A stretch of DNA of 64,000 bases from Waltergamsia citrina (Eukaryota; Ascomycota; Sordariomycetes; Hypocreales; Bionectriaceae), in assembly GCA_022814615.1 (NCBI GenBank), contig JAKLNE010000028.1, positions 1 through 64,000 of the forward strand, written 5' to 3'. The notes beneath the pieces were generated by a model. It was not told the DNA's origin and ran no database searches. It saw nothing but the letters and a program-made list of their open reading frames with translations. Position numbers and translations under genes: made by a program. This document shows, in pieces, positions 56,220-64,000 of this stretch. The number at the start of each line of letters is the position of its first letter. Positions within the stretch are counted from its first letter, which is position 1.

Positions 56220-59200
56220 AATTATTTCAATGGCTCTGGAATAATGATTTCTGGCCGGTTGCTACGAGCATCGCTTCAATGTGGGCTGCATGGCGGGCAA
56301 TGGAAAAAAATCCGAAGGCACAGAATTCTGCCGCTTTGCTCGATCGGGTAGGGTCCACTAATTGCCCGTTTTGTCTCACCGCCTCCGAATATCGACATGA
56401 ACATGATGTGAATGAAGATATAAGTCTAGGAAATATTAAGAAAGCATGACGGATGTCTTCATTCTGATGTTGATATCGCCTTTGCCTGTACCTTCCCTCT
56501 GTCTGCCATCCATATCCTTCCTGAGGCCAATGTTTGCTTAATCATCCTAGGGTAGTGAAAATAAGTAAGGACTAGGTAACCCTCAGAAGACCAATTGATA
56601 TTGGAGCCCAGGAGATGAAGAAGAAAAATTTTCCCTTTGCTTCATAAAACACCATGGTGTCTGTTAATCCGACATGTGACATGTTGGATATGCTCGGGTG
56701 GCAAAACAGATGGTGGTGTTCGCATTTAGTAATATTCACCGGCATTATAGGTCGTGAATATCAATTTTCACCTTTTGGTAAAAAATTCGATCCCACCAAC
56801 AGGCTTTGCCGCGATGCCAGAGCAATACCTCAGCAAAAAGAAAAATACCTTCAGCAAATACCTTCAGCAAACAGAGACAAGAACGCAGGCTAACAGACTA
56901 GTGCGCAGCAGTAGTAAATGCGCAGAGTGATTTAGTTCAGTACAGTCAACAGAATAGGGTAGGCCATGATGAACGGCGCCATGCGTCCTTGAGCTGGTAA
57001 CATCACTGATGATCTACCCAGAAACAGAGAAGCGTTACAAGATCTGCACGGGTTGTAAGATTGGTCTCGAGTCGCCTAGGCCCCATGTTCCAAACACAAT
57101 AATACTCTGTGGCGTTTTCATATCACGGCATAAGGACAAACCCAAAGTTCCGGGTGGTCGGGCCCGCGTCTCGGAAAAGATTGAGACCAGGTGGAGACGG
57201 CCCCCGGACCCGGGACAGCTCCACCCACCGGAAGAGACTCAACTCACTTAAGGGAGGGGAGGAGGATCAAGCTCCAATTATTGTGACAGGGAGCTTGCGA
57301 AGGGGCGGAATGGGCAGAAGTGTATCAAGTCACATGACTTCGCGCTTACGATTACTGCTGCCCCGCATTGACTGACGCGCCGCATATGTTTACTTTCGGC
57401 CGACGCGCTGTTTACTTTTTCCGGCGATCTTCGTGTTCGCACGCTTCAGGGCACTTCGCCCGGATCCCGAAACAAAGGTGCGATGCAGTCAGCTCTTAGG
57501 CACTCGAAACCCCCGCACTGACGAGACTCGGCAAAAGCTTTTTCCCCCTGCAAGTCTGTCTTCAATGGTCAGATGAGGTCCTGCATGTCGCATCAGTCTG
57601 GATTGAGAAGACTCAGAGGGAGGGGAAAAAAGGGTCAGCTGGTGCGTTCGAGAGCTCGATAGTGGTGGGGCTCGATAGCTGCGCCTCTTGAGGGAGCCAA
57701 CGAGTGATAAGCAAGGGAATGGATGTCGTGAGTCTCGGCGCTGATGCGCATAGGGTGCTTCTGTGAGATGATTGGGGGGCTATGGAAAGTAGGAAGAGGA
57801 GTCTGTTGGGCTGAAGCAACGATTTCTCCGGACCAGCCGACGAACCATTGCCGCCACAGAAGGACTGAGCGTTTTTGTCGGGGGCGAGAATCATGGCAAA
57901 GTAAACAAAAGAGACATCATGATAAGCATCTAGATGCCGCCTCGGCGCCAACTTCGGCGCTTGGTCTACGAATTGAATGCATGACCTCCGGAGGTTGTGG
58001 GTATTCTGGTTGCATCGAAGATCCCGCCATGGGCGCGTGTGCATAAACAAGGGAGGAAAATATGAAGTTGGAGTAGAATGTCATCATAGTGAGCCTCGAA
58101 GAATATTTTGCCTGCTGAAAAGGCTTGGGGGGTTACGACGATCACTTGATGAAATTGTTTGAAAACCAGGAAGATGCGCCATGCCACACACCAATTTGGG
58201 GGCAACTATGGAGCAGCATGACGTCTTCTTTAATGGGAATCAATGGGGGTTGAAGCCTTAAAGGGTGTAGATGGTCGTAGCGTTGGGGAGAGGATCGGGA
58301 AGAGTGCGCTTCATCGACGATGAACGCGCTTCGACCACGCGCCAAGCCACCGCGACAATCTTGATCCCCCATTGACAATCTCGTGTCAAACAAAAGAGAC
58401 AACGCAGACGCCTAGTATGGCAGTGAAGGTTGCTTGAAATAATCGGTAGGACGGGACGCTAGCAGCCTAGTTTCTCGAATCTTTCCGACCGGATCTAAAT
58501 TGACATTCATGCCACGTTGAAGGGCGGGTGAGTGCGGGATCTCAGACAGAAGAAGATCCAAATATCCTGATGTCCTTTGCTAACGATAATCATGCCCGTC
58601 AAATGCCTGCCTGCTGTGTCGCAGCCTCACAGGAGCTTTGTCGAACTTCTTCTGGCTTAGCCAAATGAGCCCTCATTGGTGCGTTGTACTGTTCCATTGG
58701 CTAGTCTCAGGTCTTGTGAGAGCCGCCGAGGATGAATGGGGCACTTGAAGACATTCGTTTTATTTAGATTTAGTACTTGTACTTGTAGTAGTCTAAAGGG
58801 CAGGCTGAAAGGCTCGGTATGAATCGTTACTCGCTGAGCGCTTACGGACACCAAAAACCGTAGCGTATCTGTTGTACAAGTAGTTCGTCTTGTATTAATA
58901 TTACTCGTAGCTGTGTCACATCATCAGTTCAAGAGTTGAAGTAAAACTCCCCCCACCACAGGAAGCATATTCAAGACAACGCCACTGTCGGCGAAGCATG
59001 AAAGGGCCGGATCCGGGCACGTATGCGCTCTAATTGCTCACGATTCTCGGCAGCTGCACATCATTGCAGTCATGAAGGGATCCGATTGAACGTGGGTGAA
59101 TCAAATGTCTGACAAGCAGTTGTGGACCCTGAAGGACACTTCATTCTCATCCGACGCAAGTGCCGCCAAGTCATGGAGGCTTGTCTCACGTTTCAAAGCA

Positions 59201-60791
59201 AAGACGTACGAGTACAATCATACAATGGGGAACCGTTTCTGGTCGGGAAGGGAGGGAAATTTTCTCATTACGAGCATGTCGAGCTGCTTCAACAAGGGAT
59301 GTTGAAATCCGGTGGATGAGATGGGGGAAGGCCTGTTCAGGTGTGACTGACCCTGGGCCGTGGCTGATGGAGGTTTCCTTCTTGGGATTCTGACGGGCAT
59401 CCTGGGACACCAAATTCGGGTTGGGAGACTCGTAATACCTTGCAATAATGGCCGCACGATATAGCGATTTCAGGCGACTTGTAATGGCGATTTGGAGTAA
59501 AAACATGTGCTCGCTGTAGCTCCGAGTTTGTACTCGTATAATACGTAGAGCTACCGTCAAACCTTGTAGACACCTGCAACAAAGCAACCTGGGGAAGGGA
59601 GCCGAGCCTAATCTGATATCTGACATTCATCTACATGTACTTGGATCGTATATGTTGTAAAATTGGAATATGTACACGTACATGCGTTGGAAAGTCTCGG
59701 AGGGCTTAGTGAGTGAGTGAGTACACAGATATTATTTAGAGTCTTTAGTTTGACGAGTATTAAGTGATGGATGGACGGATGTATGTACGTATGTACGTGT
59801 GACTTACATGCCTTGCAGACGGCGTGTAGAGACGCAAAATGCAAGGGACGAAGTTTTGTGCATCAATGAAGCCGCATCGCTTCGCATCGCATCCATGAAC
59901 CCATTGATGAGGTTTGCCTCATGTTGGTTGCTTGTCGTCGCACGAGCGCGCGACGGACCAATCTGGGCTCTGGAGCGGCATCTCGACCCAGCAACGAGAT
60001 GCCGTGCTCATGGCAACATGTGGTTACTCGCGCTCTCACTGGAGGCTTCCTCTGGGTCCATGGATCTTGCTTCAGACCCCTGCGCGAGGTCCTGGCGTTT
60101 AGTCCTGGTTGCCCCGTGGTCGACCTGCTGAACCGTCTGAGCTCCTTCACCGCTCTCTCGGCCAAACAGATGATGTAACGCTTGGTTAAAAGTGAAGGGA
60201 AGACTACTACTAATACATAGACGGCAGAGAAGAGGGCTCCACCAGCTACTGCTAAGCGCCTAGGTGTTGAGCTGTCGTGAGAGCAGGGGATCCCATCCAC
60301 TGAGAGAAAGCCCTGGACGAATTTGTGAAAAGCCGGTTCCCTTCCAGGTAATCCAGCGTGATCCAGCGTAATACCTGTACTCATAGATAGTCATTGTACA
60401 TGTAATGTAAACCAGGTCTCTCTCGTCAAGTCAGTGTTAATCCAAACCCGTCAAATGGTCCGGGTATTGGTATGCACGGATTGACGATGGCTCCAACTGA
60501 GGACTCAGTCGCCCCTAACAACGTGCTCGGTGGGGGTGAGATCGGCTTGCCAACGAGTGGGTACAAGTCCGTTTTCGTAGCGAATCCACAGTGGGCGGAT
60601 TCAGCTGGTTTCAATCGACTGGCGGATTGAGCTTGAGCGCGCGAGGGCGAGCGTCGATTGCCCTGCGTTTGTACGGAGTACTGCACTGCAATTCTGCAGG
60701 TACAGTACCTCAACCTTGCGGCAGCTTGTTGCCCTGCGCTGCGCTATTAAGCCGAACCCACTGCAGTACCTTACCTGACCTCCACAGGCTG

Positions 60792-60818
60792 CCAGTGGTC
60801 CTCCAGTGGTCCTCCAGT
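60792..60818. repeat. Tandem 11-bp repeat CCAGTGGTCCT, 2.5 copies
   Basis: Two exact copies (60792-60802, 60803-60813) and a partial third (60814-60818), directly followed by GTACGAGTACTCG-type sequence. Confidence 0.9.
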
Positions 60819-60962
60819 ACGAGTACTCGAAGTAAAGGTAAGGTAAGGTACTTCCCAGCAACCCACCAGGGCCATCGGCAGCTCAGCCTAGTGAGGATTA
60901 GCGCTAAGACCAGCTACGGTTTAGTGCTCGTAATAGTGCCCGTAGCACGGCTTATGCACAAA

Positions 60963-61040
60963 CTGATCTTGCCCTGATCTTGCCCGGCTAGGCTCTGCTA
61001 GGCCCTGCTATGCCCTGTTCTGCCCTGTCTGTGCTGTGCA
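60963..61040. repeat. Imperfect tandem CCCTGNT-type repeats
   Basis: Words such as CTGATCTTGCC (twice), GGCTCTGCTA, GGCCCTGCTA, TGCCCTGTTC and TGCCCTGTCT follow each other with slippage-like variation. No coding sense was found. Confidence 0.7.
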
Positions 61041-62006
61041 GCCATGCAGAAGAACAATGCTGTGCAGTGAATGTGCAGGTGTGCAGCAGCATTGTGCATG
61101 CACCCAATCCGTTGCCGTTGCTGTGGTCGACTCTCCTCGTCTCATCTCATCGCCAGCTCTTTCAAAAGCCGTTGCTCCCCTCTTCCACTTCATCCCGACT
61201 TCCCCAGCCCTCCCCCCTTCCCATCCACAGTCTCGGTCTCGAGGAGCAGGTAATAAGGTATAGTAAGGTCAAGCAGGTTGTTCTTAACTGGACAACATTT
61301 CTGTCGGAGGCAGCGAAAACGGTTCACTTCACCATCTCTGCCAATTCCCCCCGTCTTCCTTGGGAATTTTCCGACTCTCATCTCGACACCCGTCGGATCT
61401 TGTTCAATCGAGGTGCGTGCACACCACCGACATTCCCACTTTCTTTACCTTTAAACCCCATTCGAGTACATACTGACCAAACTCCTCCAAATAGATCCAA
61501 CGATTCGTCATTGCGAGATACTTTGGCCTAATCTATTATCGACGGGCAAGAAACTTCAATGTTCCCTTGCCTCGTTACCAACCTGCTGCCCGATCACCTC
61601 GAGACGAAACCGCCTGTTCACGGCCGGATACCACCAAACACAGACAGACTCTTTGGCACCTCCCGCCTCTGATGTACTTTCGACGATTGTGAGGATACGT
61701 ACTGCCGTAGACCACGCTGCAAGCTCATCCCACCAATTCGCCTCTAATTTCGAGGACCTCCGAGTTGATATACTAGCTTGTACGCGGAACGTTTGAGAAC
61801 CACTAGGATTTGGACTTGAAAGGGAGATAGAACTCTTATCTCGAGGGCTGCAGCATTAACTTACTGTACCTCCATATCCCATATTCTACTCTATTGGTCA
61901 CGGCATATCCCAGTAGCGGCATCATCTTCACCCAACCGAGCCTTGTTGAGCTGGACTGGATAGCAATCCACTCCAGTTCAATAACTCAATCATTTCAACA
62001 CTCACA

Positions 62007-63855
62007 ATGGAGGCATCCTCGCCCTTAGCGGCAATGCACCCGACCGCACCAATGGGTGCTTGGGGAGGTGGTCAGGATATGTTCCGATCCCACCCTCACG
62101 CCCATTTCCCAGGTGGTCATGGCGGTATTAGTAGCCGAGCCTTGAGAGAGAGGCTGCAAAAGACGGACTACTTTAACGTCAAAGACCTTCAGGGCTCTTC
62201 TCCTGCTGCTAGTCTTGCAGCGGATTTGTCACAGAATTTCAGGATTGACAATGATGTTAGGTAAGGTTACAGCCTCCCATTTTTGCTTTGATTAACTTTC
62301 AAGTGCTAACAATCTTGGCCAGCCCTCATTTTCCCACGCCGAGACGAGCTCTCTTCACAGCCAACATGATGGGTGGAATGGAATCGCGTGGTTCGTGGTG
62401 CACGCTCCAGCTGTTGTTGCGGTTGACTAATTGTGTACAGGTTTCTGTACCACTCCCCCCCTGCCTTCGTCTTCTCCTGCTCCCATGACGGAGACTATGG
62501 AAATGTCGCCGTTGCCTCACAAGGCTCCCTTCACGACACAGATCGAGATTACATCTCCCACACCAATTTCCACTCCGGCAGACGATGAGGATGAGAGCAT
62601 GATGTTGGACTCGCCTCCACCCATCCCTCGACAGGCTTCTTTGGAGCCGCCGAAGCCTACCGTGACTGAGTGAGTACTTTGTTAGTTCAATCAAGTCTGA
62701 TTATATTTAACTAACCTTATCACTAGCCGCAAGATCGCTGCTCTTCGCCGACCATCACTGACACGAGCCAAGGGCAACAGCACCAACGCTGTACCTGGCC
62801 GAATCCAGGGCGAGAACCAATTGCCGCCTTTTCGCTTCGGAGTCAACACCGATTTTAGTCAACCAAGCTCAAATCTTTCACTAGGAGAATGCTTCGAGTC
62901 GGCTTCTCCACCTCAGGAACGTAGCAGGCCTTCATCCGCCAACAGCCCATCTGTCCCTTTGAACTTGATGCGTTCTAGGCCGCAACTGTCTTCCGCCAAT
63001 TCATCAAGGAATGTATCTCCAGCTTGCCATGCCAGACGACAATCCAACCCGTACCTGCGGAATAGGAAGCAGTTCCGTCGTTCTCTGAGCATGTTTGAGC
63101 ATCCAGCAGACGTAATGATGCCCAACACCCAGAAAGAGGAACCTGGCCCATCTGGACTCCAGTCTGTAATGGATATTGAAGAGGCACACGAGCCCGTTCT
63201 CCCGCATTTCTTTTCTGATGATCCTACGGATACTATTCCACGCATCACTAAGGAGACCTTGTTGGAAGTCATGGATGGCAACCATACGGACAGCTTTGAC
63301 CAGAAGATGGTAATTGATTGCCGTTTTGAGTACGAGTACGATGGCGGTCACATCGAAGGCGCCGTCAATCACAACGACAAGGACCTTCTCGCCTCTCAAC
63401 TCTTCCAGACCCCCATGTCTGGTCGCACCTTGCTAGTCTTCCACTGCGAATACTCAGCTCATCGTGCTCCCCTCATGGCGCGACACGTCCGTTCCGAGGA
63501 CCGTACAGCCAATGCCGAGCACTACCCCAAGCTTACATACCCAGAAGTGTACATTTTGGATGGTGGCTACAGCGCTTTCTTTGCTGAACACCGCGGCCGT
63601 TGCTTTCCTCCTGAGTACGTGGAGATGTCTGATGCCAAGCACCAGCGCACATGTGAGCGCGAGATGGGCAGGCTCAAGCAACGGAAAGGCTTTGGCAGAG
63701 CTCAGACATTCGCTTTTGGCCAGCGTGAGCCATGCGGTATGGACTCGCCTACCGCTCCCGGTCGGCCAAGCTCGCGGCACGCTTCTCTAGGTATGATGGG
63801 AGATTCCCCTATCATGCTTGACAGATCCCAAACCAGGCGAATGGCGTCATATTGA
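62007..63855 (+). CDS. cdc25: M-phase inducer phosphatase Cdc25
   Basis: Removes inhibitory phosphates from Cdk1 to start mitosis (NimT in Aspergillus). Four exons, 62007-62260, 62323-62390, 62441-62669 and 62727-63855, with introns of 50-62 bp, give 559 residues. Residues 1-350 are regulatory: SRALRERLQKTDYFNVKD, a small 68-bp exon with SPHFPTPRRALF (an SP/TP site), acidic DDEDESMMLDSP, and basic RRPSLTRAK. The rhodanese-like catalytic domain (about 355-470) has VIDCRFEYEYDGGHIEGAVN and the active site HCEYSAHR, that is CX5R with Cys424 and Arg430. Other Cdc25 proteins commonly read HCEFSSERGP, so the loop here is slightly changed but keeps the catalytic residues. Exon 2 ends with the weak donor GTTCGT; this splice is the least certain. 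Confidence 0.94.
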
Positions 63856-64000
63856 TGTCTTCGCCCCCCACGATAGACGTTCGACTGCTTCTTGAGCGAC
63901 TGAGGTGGAAAATCGCCCATAATTCCGCACTTCGTTGATTGCTTTATAAGAACATATTGGGCTCGCACCCACGGTACATAATGCGACTTGATACGCTTTT

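Larger units (their letters stand above)
56220..62006. other. Long intergenic region before cdc25, no gene supported
   Basis: 5.8 kb with no supported gene on either strand. Frames of 145-173 codons (57613-58050 minus, 59863-60384 minus, 61010-61531 plus) lack any motif. Repeated short words (TAAGGTA, GTACGAGTAC) and imperfect tandem repeats (60792-60818, 60963-61040) are frequent from 58.7 kb on. CT-rich sequence at 61130-61230 may be a transcription start, giving cdc25 a leader of about 0.8 kb. Confidence 0.5.

Noticed and set aside
57613..58050. 145-codon minus-strand frame before cdc25
   Set aside because: No motif, no conserved-looking segment; expected by chance in a 5.8 kb gap.
58142..58402. 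DEAH-like text in a minus-strand frame
   Set aside because: A lone IVDEAH string with no other helicase motif around it is coincidence.
61010..61531. 173-codon plus-strand frame upstream of cdc25
   Set aside because: Ser/Pro/Leu-rich reading of CT-rich leader sequence; more likely part of the promoter or 5' UTR.
1..64000. tRNA genes
   Set aside because: Scanning both strands for B-box-like GGTTCGAnTCC with an A box at a fitting distance gave no candidate that folds into a cloverleaf by eye.

Overview
The window is nuclear DNA from a filamentous ascomycete, most likely a sordariomycete and probably Hypocreales. The evidence is 20 supported protein genes with short introns (about 50-240 bp, GT donors, CTAAC/CTGAC-like branch sites, AG acceptors), a single-exon Mph1, a filamentous-fungus-type insertion in the proteasome alpha7 subunit, and CT-rich leaders. 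The genus is inference. I see no rRNA, tRNA, transposase, CRISPR or prokaryotic operon. Bases 1-111 are homopolymer-rich and look like a degraded contig end.

Left part (1-29 kb). mRNA export factor Mex67 (minus) stands back to back with the FANCM-type helicase Mph1 (plus). A small membrane protein resembling mitophagy factor Atg33 follows. Next is a six-exon, 1818-residue ankyrin-repeat protein (minus) whose N-terminus carries nucleotidyltransferase-like motifs; this is the most interesting gene here. A DUF1275 membrane protein (minus), the RecQ/BLM helicase Sgs1 (plus) and the microtubule cortical-linker protein Kar9 (minus) complete this part.

Middle part (29-53 kb). After a 3.6 kb gene-free stretch come a conserved fungal protein of unknown function, a histidine/glycine-rich Hsp20 chaperone, copper chaperone Cox17, a small coiled-coil protein, chaperonin subunit CCT4 divergent from 26S ATPase Rpt1, a cysteine-rich putative zinc protein, cytochrome c1 divergent from RanGAP (Rna1), a Gln-rich conserved protein, and, after 2.8 kb without genes, 20S proteasome subunit alpha7. 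The section is rich in protein-quality-control genes (Hsp20, CCT4, Rpt1, alpha7) and in respiratory-chain genes (Cox17, Cyt1). Both proteasome genes have an intron directly after the ATG codon.

Right part (53-64 kb). The nucleolar ribosome-biogenesis protein Pol5 (minus) converges on alpha7. A 5.8 kb stretch without a recognisable gene follows, and then the mitotic phosphatase Cdc25 in four exons.

The genes are mostly single-copy housekeeping genes in mixed orientation, not a biosynthetic cluster. The unexplained signal lies in (i) the ankyrin/NTase-like protein, (ii) four conserved but undescribed proteins, (iii) recurring short intergenic words (GTACTCGTAC/TACTAGTA and TAAGGTA/TACCTTA), (iv) palindromes and hairpins upstream of genes, and (v) start-codon-only coding exons. 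Exon borders were read from splice signals and reading phase only; no expression data or searches were available.
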